Below, in pieces: positions 24,503 through 32,897 of a stretch of DNA of 64,000 nt; position 1 is the first letter of the stretch, and the number at the start of each line of letters is the position of its first letter. The notes under the pieces are model-generated. The model worked only from the letters and a program-made list of their open reading frames with translations, did no database searches and was not told the DNA's origin. This DNA comes from Prochlorococcus sp. MIT 1341. GTDB taxonomy: Bacteria > Cyanobacteriota > Cyanobacteriia > PCC-6307 > Cyanobiaceae. Location: NCBI RefSeq assembly GCF_034092415.1, contig NZ_CP139304.1, positions 248,001-312,000 of the forward strand, in the 5' to 3' direction. A program made the position numbers and the translations under genes.

Positions 24503-25567
24503 TTACTCCAGTTGTTTGTTTATATGGATCGTATTGGTTGGAAATGCAAATTCAATTGACCTAGATTTGAACTCCTTCATTATCTCAATATTTATATTCT
24601 GCTGGGCAGTCATTGCTCTTTTATAATTCCCCGTAGGAACGAAGTATACGATCTCAAAGTCAAGACTAAAATCTCCAAATCCAATGAAGCTACATCTATC
24701 GTAATCGGCGTCTGGTACTCTGTTAATGATTGATTCAACTATAATTGGTATTTGAGAAACTAATTCATGTGTAGTTCCATAGACTAAGCCTATTTTATGT
24801 ACAAGCCTTCTTCTCTTCATCTCTGCATAATTGCTAATTGTGCTACTAGTGAGTTTGCTATTACTCATGACAATAGTTTCTCCACTTAAACTTCTCAACC
24901 TGGTAGACCTGACCCCAACCCTCTCTACCGAAGCCCAGACATTATCTACATGAATAAATTGCCCTTTTTGGAATGGTTTATCAAGTAAGATAGTTATATA
25001 TTCAAAAAATTCTTGAACGGGTTCTTTAAGAGCTAAACCAGCTCCAATTCCACCAGCACTAAGCAAAGCCCATACTGCTGCCATTTGTACTCCCATATTC
25101 TGCAAATAGAATATTGTTCCTATTAACCAGACAGAAGCTCTGACCATCGGAGCTATTGACTCTATCATTGCTCCAATTGCATCATCATTAACTTTGTGGG
25201 ACCATGTTTTTAAGAGCCTTAGCGAAATCCTGTTAACTAACCTAACAACTACAAAGAGAACTAATAGTTTTGTGATTCCTAGAAAAAAGTAATCAATTTC
25301 ATCGTTAATTGGTAAAAGTACCCATGAAAAAGAAATTGTAAGTATGAGACCTAAGGGCTTAATAGAACCTAATATTACATTAACTATAAAATCATCTGTT
25401 GTGCTTTTTGTTTTTGTTGCTAGACGTAGGAAGCTTTTTTTTGCTAAAGAGGAGACTATTAATGTAATTAGAGCACCAACTATAAGAGAAAGGATCGAGG
25501 TAAGTATTGTTTTATAGATGGTTCCTTCTTTCAGTATGTTGGATAGAAAAGTTGCTACAAACTCCAT
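24503..25567 (-). CDS. MscS-family small-conductance mechanosensitive channel
   Basis: A 354-residue membrane protein with three or four N-terminal helices, the pore-lining region AVWALLSAGGIGAGLALKEP, and the beta domain FIHVDNVWASVERVGVRSTR, with the ETIVMSNSKLTSSTISNYA stretch. These are typical of MscS. Such channels release solutes on hypo-osmotic shock. It is one base downstream of the isochorismatase gene and shares its direction, so probably an operon. Confidence 0.9.
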   Translation of the reverse strand: MEFVATFLSNILKEGTIYKTILTSILSLIVGALITLIVSSLAKKSFLRLATKTKSTTDDFIVNVILGSIKPLGLILTISFSWVLLPINDEIDYFFLGITKLLVLFVVVRLVNRISLRLLKTWSHKVNDDAIGAMIESIAPMVRASVWLIGTIFYLQNMGVQMAAVWALLSAGGIGAGLALKEPVQEFFEYITILLDKPFQKGQFIHVDNVWASVERVGVRSTRLRSLSGETIVMSNSKLTSSTISNYAEMKRRRLVHKIGLVYGTTHELVSQIPIIVESIINRVPDADYDRCSFIGFGDFSLDFEIVYFVPTGNYKRAMTAQQNINIEIMKEFKSRSIEFAFPTNTIHINKQLE

Positions 25568-25568
25568 T

Positions 25569-26141
25569 TCAATTTTTGCTTGAGGGTATTTCTTTTATAA
25601 TTGTACTCAATTCTTTGAATTCCGGTCTAATTGAGTTGTTACAAATTTCAAAAAGTATACTTTCTGTTGTCGTTAAGGAGGCTCCTTGTGACATGGCACG
25701 CGTTAAAGCAAATTCTTTGTCTACATTATTCCTACTTGCTATGGCATCAGCCACAACGAACACATTGAAATCCTGTTCAATTAAATCAAGAACTGTTTGT
25801 AAAACACATATATGTGCTTCAATTCCGCAAACCACAATATTTTTTGTCTTGTAATTAGATAATATCTTTAATAACATAGAGTCTACTGCACTGAATTTAG
25901 TCTTTTTAAGAGCATCTTTTACCATTATAGGTGATATTTGATTGATTGTTTTTCCCAATTTATCGGGAGCTTGCTCTGTATGTTGTATAGGAATATTTAG
26001 AAGGGTAAAACCATTTATTAATCTTTTGATGTTCCATATTAATATATTAGAATCATTAATTACATTGACTAACTTCTCCTGGACATCAATTACCAAAAGA
26101 ACACATTCGTCACTACCTTTAATTCGGATACAACAACTCAT
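25569..26141 (-). CDS. Isochorismatase-family cysteine hydrolase
   Basis: A 190-residue alpha/beta hydrolase of the isochorismatase/nicotinamidase superfamily. The triad is suggested by the Asp of VLLVIDVQEKLV, the Lys of DALKKTKFSAVDS and the Cys of GIEAHICVLQT. Substrate cannot be told; such proteins hydrolyse amides, isochorismate or related compounds. It precedes the mscS gene with a one-base gap. Confidence 0.85.
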   Translation of the reverse strand: MSCCIRIKGSDECVLLVIDVQEKLVNVINDSNILIWNIKRLINGFTLLNIPIQHTEQAPDKLGKTINQISPIMVKDALKKTKFSAVDSMLLKILSNYKTKNIVVCGIEAHICVLQTVLDLIEQDFNVFVVADAIASRNNVDKEFALTRAMSQGASLTTTESILFEICNNSIRPEFKELSTIIKEIPSSKN

Positions 26142-26346
26142 TTGGTTTTAAATATTTTATTATAGCAGAAATTCATCTACCAAGTTGTCTAACTTTGTAG
26201 AAACCTGCTAAAGTAGAAGGAGGATAAATTGGCTAATGTCCTAATAGTTGTATTGATTAAAGTATAATTAATTATAAATAGCATCTAAAGTCAATAAGCT
26301 ATGGTTAATAGAATGACTTAGAGAATACATTTCAATAATCTAAGCA

Positions 26347-26862
26347 ATGGTGGCTATAGTCTCATTAGTCGCTACTATTGAGAAAAGCAAGCTCACAATG
26401 CTTCGGTCTACAAGAGCTAGATTAGGGCCGACAGTTGGTCCACTAGAAATAGGCCTTCATCAAGGAGGCAGACGCCTTACACCACAACGTAAGCGAGTTT
26501 TAAATCTTTTTGAAAGAATAGGAGCAGGAATTCATTTAAGTGCAGAGGAAGTGCACCATCAACTGCTCGATGCAAAGGAGAAAGTTTCTCTAGCTACAAT
26601 TTATAGAACTCTTAGGCTCCTTGTTGAAATGGGATTTCTACACGAGCTTGAGCTTTCTGAAGGTGGCCATCGATTTGAATTAGCAAGTAATGACCATCCA
26701 GATCATCATCACTTAGTATGCATTGGTTGCGGTAGAACAGAGGAATTTGAGAGTGAATCAGTCCTAAAGGCAGGTCATGATGCTGCAAAAAGTATAGGTT
26801 TTAAACTAATAGAATCTACATTAAATGTAAGAGCATTATGTCCTGTTTGCCAAAGCAAGTGA
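26347..26862 (+). CDS. Fur-family metal-responsive transcription regulator
   Basis: A 171-residue Fur/Zur/PerR-type repressor. The N-terminal winged helix has RRLTPQRKRVLNLF and VSLATIYRTLRLLVEMGFL; the metal/dimer domain has DHPDHHHLVCIGCGRTEEF and C-terminal CPVC, giving the structural Zn(Cys)4 site. Cyanobacteria keep several paralogues and I cannot decide which metal or peroxide it senses. Start may be the internal ATG at 26398, which would shorten it to 154 aa. Confidence 0.88.
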   Translation: MVAIVSLVATIEKSKLTMLRSTRARLGPTVGPLEIGLHQGGRRLTPQRKRVLNLFERIGAGIHLSAEEVHHQLLDAKEKVSLATIYRTLRLLVEMGFLHELELSEGGHRFELASNDHPDHHHLVCIGCGRTEEFESESVLKAGHDAAKSIGFKLIESTLNVRALCPVCQSK

Positions 26863-26896
26863 AATGGGTAACGCTAATTAGCTAATAATCTAAGGA

Positions 26897-27844
26897 TTAT
26901 CCTTGCAATGCACCTCCACAACTTGACCCTGAACCTGCTGTGCATCCAAAACAATGACTAGCTACATTTATTGGGCTATTTATTAACTTATCCTCAGTCT
27001 TAAGAAGATCGTCTATGTTCTTAGCTTGATAGTTAAGCTTTAAGCCTAATTGTTGGTTAAAGTCACAATCATATAAATTACCTTTCCAGTCAACGCTAAG
27101 CATTGTTTTACACATGAGGTGTTGAATATTATTCGGATTATAAGAATCAATTAAGAGATTTTGATAAACTTCAAATTGTTGGTTGGTTTTCAGTTGATTT
27201 GCAAAACGTTTAATAGGCATATTAGTTATCGTGAGCAAGTTATTAAATTGGATACCATGATCTTTATACAGTTCATATTTATAAGCCTCCTGTAATGAAG
27301 ATTGATCTGGTGGTAAGTTTATACCCTGTGGATTGTATACTAAATCAAGGATTAAACCTGTATTATTAATTCCATAACCTTTAGTATTTAAAAGCTTTAA
27401 TCCCTTTATACTTCTATCATATACGCCAAAGCCTCTTTGTTTGTCAACATTTTCTTTTTGGTAGCATGGTAACGAGGCAACAACCCTTACTTTATTTAGT
27501 GCTAAAAAGTCTGAGAGATCTTCCTGACCACTCTCTGTAAGTATGGTCAAGTTACACCTATCAATGATTTCCACATTCAATTTATAGGCATTTTTGACTA
27601 ACTCTCTAAATCCCTTGTGTAGTTCTGGTGCACCACCGGTTAAGTCAAGGGACTTAAAGTTAAATCTCTCTAAAACTAAAGGTATTTTATTAATCAATTT
27701 GTCCGACATCATTTCAGTCCTTGTGGGACTAGCATCAACGTGGCAATGTTTACATGCTTGATTACATTTATAACCAAGATTGACTTGTAGCGTTTCAAGC
27801 TTTTCCCTATATATATTGGGGAAGATAGTAGGCTTTGATATCAT
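26897..27844 (-). CDS. ArsS-like radical SAM/Cys-rich protein
   Basis: A 315-residue radical SAM enzyme. The cluster motif is CNQACKHC (near residue 27), followed by LTGGAPE for SAM binding; the C-terminal domain has MCKTMLSVDWKGNLYDCDFN and a Cys-rich end HCFGCTAGSGSSCGG. This arrangement matches the family with a DUF3641 domain (TIGR04167, often annotated ArsS for arsenosugar biosynthesis). In relatives one Cys of the terminal motif can be selenocysteine; here it is Cys. The arsenosugar role is family-based inference. Confidence 0.85.
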   Translation of the reverse strand: MISKPTIFPNIYREKLETLQVNLGYKCNQACKHCHVDASPTRTEMMSDKLINKIPLVLERFNFKSLDLTGGAPELHKGFRELVKNAYKLNVEIIDRCNLTILTESGQEDLSDFLALNKVRVVASLPCYQKENVDKQRGFGVYDRSIKGLKLLNTKGYGINNTGLILDLVYNPQGINLPPDQSSLQEAYKYELYKDHGIQFNNLLTITNMPIKRFANQLKTNQQFEVYQNLLIDSYNPNNIQHLMCKTMLSVDWKGNLYDCDFNQQLGLKLNYQAKNIDDLLKTEDKLINSPINVASHCFGCTAGSGSSCGGALQG

Positions 27845-27923
27845 GGTAACTTAAAGAGGTATTTTATTAATTGGAAATCATTATGATGCAATATACATGG
27901 TAATTAAAGGAGTGCAAATATTC

Positions 27924-29105
27924 TTAAATATTCTGTGACAGTTTTATAAACCAATTTATGTATTGTGCCGGTCCCTGGTCAAATAAAAAATCAAATTTTA
28001 ATCGATCTTTCTCATCAGTTATGCCTTTAAGTTTATCTTTAATAAAACTAGGTCTATCGACTTCCCCAAAGCTACTATCTACAAGATATGCATGACTACG
28101 TTGATTATTTAGCGTGCCGATATCCTTTATTAAGGTTAGGAAACCTCGATCACTACCGCCTCTAAGATAATTGGTTCCATCTTCGTTAAGGTTTGATGTT
28201 ACTGTATCTCCAATGCCAACTAAAAAAGGAATATCTTCTGTCGGGATTTGGTTTGCTAGATATAATATTTCATTGTATTCCTCAGGTATATCTCTAACGT
28301 TAAATTTTGATCCAAAATGACTTTTGCCTTTTGTAGATTCAATATATTTATTTATAAGTACTAGAAGTCCCGCTTCTTTTAAAGAACCCTTGATCATAAA
28401 TTGTATATCTGTAGTTCCAACATCATTTCTGGTTGAAGATTTAATAATTTCTTTTTTTCCCTTTTTACCAAGATTAGGAGCCAAATGGGTAAAAAAGGAA
28501 TTTGATAAACCTTGCTTGGAGGCTTCTTTTAGGATCTCCTCCATCGTATCTACAATGGATAACTGTAATTTTTTCATAACATCAAGGTTATCTTTCTCAA
28601 GATTAAAAATATAATTTAAATTAATCGTAGGGGAAAGTTGCATATTAATAATTGATTGGCGAGAATAATTCTCTAGTAGATTTATGGGATAACTTGGAAA
28701 GATAACCTTTAATCTGGCGAGAAACTTATTAAAAAGTCTACTAGGAACTGATTTTAAAAATATAATTTCATTATCACTTACACCATCAATGGTGAGATTC
28801 CCATAATTATCTTGATATTGAATTCCCCCTGCTGCTAGACCTGGAAGGTAATAACCTATAACTTCGTCGGGATAATTAATCAAGGCTTGCTCAACTAATC
28901 TATTAACACCTCTTTCCCCTTCATGTTCTCCATTAGTTAATACGAAAAATTTATTATGCAGCCTTTTTGCTGCCTTTACGTAATTTATATTGATTGATCG
29001 ATTCATTGGATCTCTGACCAATGGTATGCATACTCCGTCTATGTCCTGAATAATTAGGAGGTCTTTTTGTGATTTCAATATTTGTAGGAGATCGTTTTCC
29101 TTCAT
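27924..29105 (-). CDS. stpA: StpA-like glucosylglycerol-3-phosphate phosphatase
   Basis: A 393-residue HAD-type phosphatase resembling StpA, which makes the compatible solute glucosylglycerol from its phosphate in salt-stressed cyanobacteria. Visible: IIQDIDGVCIPLVRDPMNR with the nucleophile-acid DxDG, VLTNGEHEGERGV, YYLPGLAAGGIQYQD, FFTHLAPNLG and VGIGDTVTS, all StpA-like. No ggpS is in this window. It lies 79 bases downstream of nothing in its own direction and is followed by the radical SAM gene on the same strand; the dehydrogenase gene is divergent from it. Confidence 0.85.
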   Translation of the reverse strand: MKENDLLQILKSQKDLLIIQDIDGVCIPLVRDPMNRSININYVKAAKRLHNKFFVLTNGEHEGERGVNRLVEQALINYPDEVIGYYLPGLAAGGIQYQDNYGNLTIDGVSDNEIIFLKSVPSRLFNKFLARLKVIFPSYPINLLENYSRQSIINMQLSPTINLNYIFNLEKDNLDVMKKLQLSIVDTMEEILKEASKQGLSNSFFTHLAPNLGKKGKKEIIKSSTRNDVGTTDIQFMIKGSLKEAGLLVLINKYIESTKGKSHFGSKFNVRDIPEEYNEILYLANQIPTEDIPFLVGIGDTVTSNLNEDGTNYLRGGSDRGFLTLIKDIGTLNNQRSHAYLVDSSFGEVDRPSFIKDKLKGITDEKDRLKFDFLFDQGPAQYINWFIKLSQNI

Positions 29106-29331
29106 GTAACTACAAGCATTAGTACCTTATACCATAGTATGTAAGGAATATAAAATTCAGATGGCAAGAACTTTCAAATTATATTAAAATTGATTTATCA
29201 TGATGACTAAACTCGGTCAATCACAAATTTTGGGAATTTAAAGAATTTTCCGTTGCATAGATCATCTTGGATCATGATTGACGAACAAAACAATCCTTAC
29301 ACTCTCCACCGTAAACCTTAACTTTATTCAA

Positions 29332-30849
29332 ATGAAGAACAGTTTTTTTACATACAGTCATACAAATGAATCAATCTCAAAACGGATTAAACAACTAGAT
29401 AAAGCTAAAATAGGTTTTTACAGTATAGGACCTTACGCCGGATCTTTGGCCTATAACTCTGCAATGCAGACTAACGCAAATAACTTACTTCTTGCCCCTA
29501 GAAAAGGTAGATCGTTGCTCGGGGGGTTTACTCCCAATAATATCAAAGGTATGGATGAAAACCATTTAAAAGTTGTGCAGAGTAGATCTCAACATAATTT
29601 AGGAAAAAAAGTGATAACGAATAATCTCGAGTATCTTATTGAGAATTGCGAGTTAGTCATTCTGAGTAGTAATAGCAATCATGTAGAGAAGGACATTAAA
29701 GAAGCTTGCTATTTTCGAACGAAATTAGGTAGAGAGGATGTTCTTCTAGGTTGTTTAGCAGGTTCCTTTGCATACGATGACAAAACGAAAGAATCTTATG
29801 TTCTTGCTGAGAAATTTCAAAACCTTGCTTTTTTCTCAGGGTTTCATAGGCATGGCTCATTACGGAATCCATTAGATAGTTTTACTGCAAACTTTTGCCA
29901 TCCCAATTCTCTTATGGCGTTAATAGGGGCTCGAATGTTGGATAAATTGTCACCTAACATTCAGGTTTCACCAGGAGTTCATAATATTGAAGGACAGTAT
30001 ATTAAGGCAGCTAAGAATATTTCGTCCATATTTGCTGGATTTGCATATCAATATCATTGTAATAATACAGGCATATTGCCTTCAGTTCTTACTCTTCTTT
30101 TGAACCAGTGCTTAGACCAGGCAGCAACAGTATCTATGACAAGAAAAGAACGCAATCAGTTTTATAATAACCAACCAATACCATTAACAGAATTGGGGTA
30201 TGGGGTCCATCGAATTCAGGCTTCATTACAAAGAGAGGCAGAAAGTGAGATGGTTAGGGATCATACATTCGCCCAACTTACCGCAATGGTTGCAGATGTT
30301 AGAGGAAGTATGGACTTACCAGTATCCGGACAACCAACTCGGAATTTTCAAGCAGGTCAAATTCTCTCTAAATATATACTATCCCTTAAAAGATTACCAA
30401 TATCCCTCTCGGAGTTTGAAGCTTGGTGTGAAGCTGAAGGTTTACAAAAGGGAGGATTAGAAGGTTTAAAAGCCTTGAGATTATGGCCAAAGATATTCAC
30501 TCGATATGGAATAGAACTCCATGATTCGTCTATGATTAATTTACTATACCTCTCTATCTTTGGAAAGCCTGAGATAAAGCCACTGATTTATGATGTTCTT
30601 ACAAAGAGTAGAGAACTTAGCAACTTCTGTCAAGAATCAGTTAGACCAAACTTTAGTAAAGCGTATGGCGAAGCTCTTTATACAATAGATCAAAAAGAAT
30701 CCTTAGAGTTAATTATCCAGGCTGTAAAGACTAATCAGTTAATTCAAAGCGATGCAAAAGAATTGACTGAACTAAATCAAAGTAACTCGTCTAATATAAT
30801 TGCTCCACATTTGAAAGCTATTGAATGTATAGAAGAAACATTGAATTAA
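29332..30849 (+). CDS. Predicted NAD(P)-dependent dehydrogenase (6PGDH/GpsA-like fold), unknown substrate
   Basis: A 505-residue protein with an N-terminal Rossmann-like segment (KIGFYSIGPYAGSLAYNSA, then ELVILSSNSNHVEKDIKEAC, in the style of hydroxyacid dehydrogenases) and an all-helical C-terminal half. Other marks are GFHRHGSLRNP, GVHNIEGQYIKAAKN and MVADVRGSMDLPVSGQ. Two-domain layout resembles 6-phosphogluconate or glycerol-3-phosphate dehydrogenases but the glycine pattern is atypical. I do not recognise the exact family. It is divergent from stpA and followed by a sugar-kinase-like gene. Start ATG 29332 chosen over a TTG at 29278. Confidence 0.6.
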   Translation: MKNSFFTYSHTNESISKRIKQLDKAKIGFYSIGPYAGSLAYNSAMQTNANNLLLAPRKGRSLLGGFTPNNIKGMDENHLKVVQSRSQHNLGKKVITNNLEYLIENCELVILSSNSNHVEKDIKEACYFRTKLGREDVLLGCLAGSFAYDDKTKESYVLAEKFQNLAFFSGFHRHGSLRNPLDSFTANFCHPNSLMALIGARMLDKLSPNIQVSPGVHNIEGQYIKAAKNISSIFAGFAYQYHCNNTGILPSVLTLLLNQCLDQAATVSMTRKERNQFYNNQPIPLTELGYGVHRIQASLQREAESEMVRDHTFAQLTAMVADVRGSMDLPVSGQPTRNFQAGQILSKYILSLKRLPISLSEFEAWCEAEGLQKGGLEGLKALRLWPKIFTRYGIELHDSSMINLLYLSIFGKPEIKPLIYDVLTKSRELSNFCQESVRPNFSKAYGEALYTIDQKESLELIIQAVKTNQLIQSDAKELTELNQSNSSNIIAPHLKAIECIEETLN

Positions 30850-30898
30850 ATATACAATTAGAAATGACAGCCTCTAATTTTTAGAATATTGATAAGTT

Positions 30899-32023
30899 AT
30901 GAAAAACAACGTCGAATTCGCCGAGATAATAAGAACTTTCTTTTTAAAAAAAAGCTATCGTATACTATCAATTGATAAAATTAGGTCTGGAAACATAAAT
31001 GGAACTTACCTTATAGAAATAGATTTCGGTGACACTAGAAATAAATATGTTCTTCAACAAATAAACTCGGAAGTATTTCACAGACCCTATGATTTGATGT
31101 CGAATTTGAATGAAGCAATTAAACACTTTAATTACAAGGTAATTTCAATGCCATATAACCAAATCTCATTTTGTATACCTACATACATAAACTCGAATGG
31201 TTCTAAATCACTTTGTCAGGTAGAAGCAATCTTTTGGCGTCTATTTCACTATATTCAGGATTCCTATTCATTGGAAATAATCCATACAGTTGAGCAGGCC
31301 TATTCTGTTGGATATTCGCTCCATAGCTTTCACGGTGTCTTTTGTGATTTACCCAAAAATAAGCTTCTGAAACCAATAAAAGATTTCCATAACACTAAAC
31401 AATATTTAAAGACTTACTATAAATTATTTAATTCAGTTTCGTTTGATAACCTAAATTTTAGCATTAGAGATAGAGTTCTTCGGGCAAATCGAACTATAAT
31501 CGACAATCAAGAATTAATTACAGAGTTGGATGAAACATTAAATAGCAACAAACTAACCTATATGGCTATTCATGGGGATCCTAAAGTTAGCAATTTTCTT
31601 TTTGATTTAAAAACCGATGAAGTTTCCGCAATTATAGATTTAGACACATTTTATTATGGACCTGCGCTAATAGATATAGCAGATTGTATTCGATCAATCT
31701 GTAATCCACATGGTGAAGATGCGAAAAATTTAACTTTAAATTTTTTCGACATGTCATTATTTGATGCTTTCCTTAGAGGGTATTTTAAACGAAGGAAATT
31801 TATCCTAACGAAATATGATATGTTAAACATCTCATTATTTATGAGAATAATTATTTATGAGCTTGGAATTAGATTTTTAACGGATTATTTAATAGGTAAT
31901 AAAGTTTTTAGTATAGAATATAATACACAGAACCTTAAGAGATCTGAAGTTCAGTTTAATACTCTATTAACGATTAATGCTAATTTAAGTGAGATTAACA
32001 AGAATATTCTTAGGTATATATAG
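30899..32023 (+). CDS. NahK-like aminoglycoside-phosphotransferase-fold sugar kinase
   Basis: A 374-residue kinase of the APH/choline-kinase fold. N-terminal SGNINGTYLIEI and YVLQQINSEVFHRPYDLM are close in style to N-acetylhexosamine 1-kinases (NahK); the catalytic loop is AIHGDPKVSNFLFD and the metal-binding motif AIIDLDTF. It probably phosphorylates a sugar or small alcohol, but the substrate is unknown. It is separated by 49 bases from the dehydrogenase gene and likely cotranscribed. Confidence 0.75.
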   Translation: MKNNVEFAEIIRTFFLKKSYRILSIDKIRSGNINGTYLIEIDFGDTRNKYVLQQINSEVFHRPYDLMSNLNEAIKHFNYKVISMPYNQISFCIPTYINSNGSKSLCQVEAIFWRLFHYIQDSYSLEIIHTVEQAYSVGYSLHSFHGVFCDLPKNKLLKPIKDFHNTKQYLKTYYKLFNSVSFDNLNFSIRDRVLRANRTIIDNQELITELDETLNSNKLTYMAIHGDPKVSNFLFDLKTDEVSAIIDLDTFYYGPALIDIADCIRSICNPHGEDAKNLTLNFFDMSLFDAFLRGYFKRRKFILTKYDMLNISLFMRIIIYELGIRFLTDYLIGNKVFSIEYNTQNLKRSEVQFNTLLTINANLSEINKNILRYI

Positions 32024-32043
32024 AACCATATATTATGTTAAAG

Positions 32044-32268
32044 TTATTGAGTCTCTTGAATATATACTTCTAGGTTGCGATTGAGGTTAGAATTAATACC
32101 ACACAATGATATAGATATTGATAAAAGACAAAGCATGGCAATTATTTTTATTATATTAACAGCGTATGAGTCCCAAAGAACTTTGATATCGGTATCTAAG
32201 ATGTATTTAGCAATCCTTGTTTCCAGGGGATTATTAAGAGCGATTTTTCTTCTTCTCCGTCTTGCCAT
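32044..32268 (-). CDS. Small membrane protein with Arg-rich start
   Basis: A 74-residue protein from the ATG at 32268: MARRRRRKIALNN, a soluble segment, and one hydrophobic helix near residues 38-54 (IIKIIAMLCLLSISISL). The frame extends upstream to 32379 but the basic N-terminus marks the natural start. No family is recognised. It is convergent with the NahK-like gene and lies beside the thioredoxin-like gene. Confidence 0.5.
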   Translation of the reverse strand: MARRRRRKIALNNPLETRIAKYILDTDIKVLWDSYAVNIIKIIAMLCLLSISISLCGINSNLNRNLEVYIQETQ

Positions 32269-32421
32269 AATTAGATTTCGATGATCTATAGTATTACAGA
32301 AAGTCAGTTTATTTTCCACTAGAATACACATTCTTAAATGCACATGCCTTCTATCGCTAGATTCATAAGATCTTGACAATTGAAAATAAATCTTTTAATG
32401 TTTAAAAAATTATAAGCACTC

Positions 32422-32730
32422 ATGACACAAATCCAGGTTCTAAAGTTTAGTTCTGAAGAATGTGGTACATGCCATCGCATGAGTCACTATGACTCAAAGG
32501 TCATTGAAGAATTAGGTCTAAACTTCATAAGTGTCATGCTTCAGGATACCCAAACTTATAGAAAATATCGAAAAGTTTTACTTGCTAAATACCCAAATAA
32601 GGAAGGCATGGGTTGGCCAACCTACTTATTAGTAAAAGATCTCGATTCTGATTTTTCTATTATTGGTGAGATTAAGGGTGGACATCCTAAAGGACAATTC
32701 AGGGAAATGTTGAAGCAAATTATTTCATGA
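32422..32730 (+). CDS. Thioredoxin-like protein (CGTC)
   Basis: A 102-residue thioredoxin-fold protein with the redox motif CGTC near residues 14-17 (SSEECGTCHRM), GWPTYLLVKD holding the cis-proline, and a C-terminal helix. The active site is CGTC rather than the CGPC of thioredoxin, so the redox potential and partner may differ. No signal peptide, so cytoplasmic. Confidence 0.85.
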   Translation: MTQIQVLKFSSEECGTCHRMSHYDSKVIEELGLNFISVMLQDTQTYRKYRKVLLAKYPNKEGMGWPTYLLVKDLDSDFSIIGEIKGGHPKGQFREMLKQIIS

Positions 32731-32897
32731 ATACCCTAGTAAATACTTACTAACCTGTTCATTTAGTGATTACATATAAGGAGTAACTTTTAGGTAATTT
32801 AAGTCCATGCCGATATTTTCTAGCATCTAACTATGATCAATAATTGCATTTAATTATTTAATATAACTTTTTCTTATCTTCGTAATTAATAATCTAT

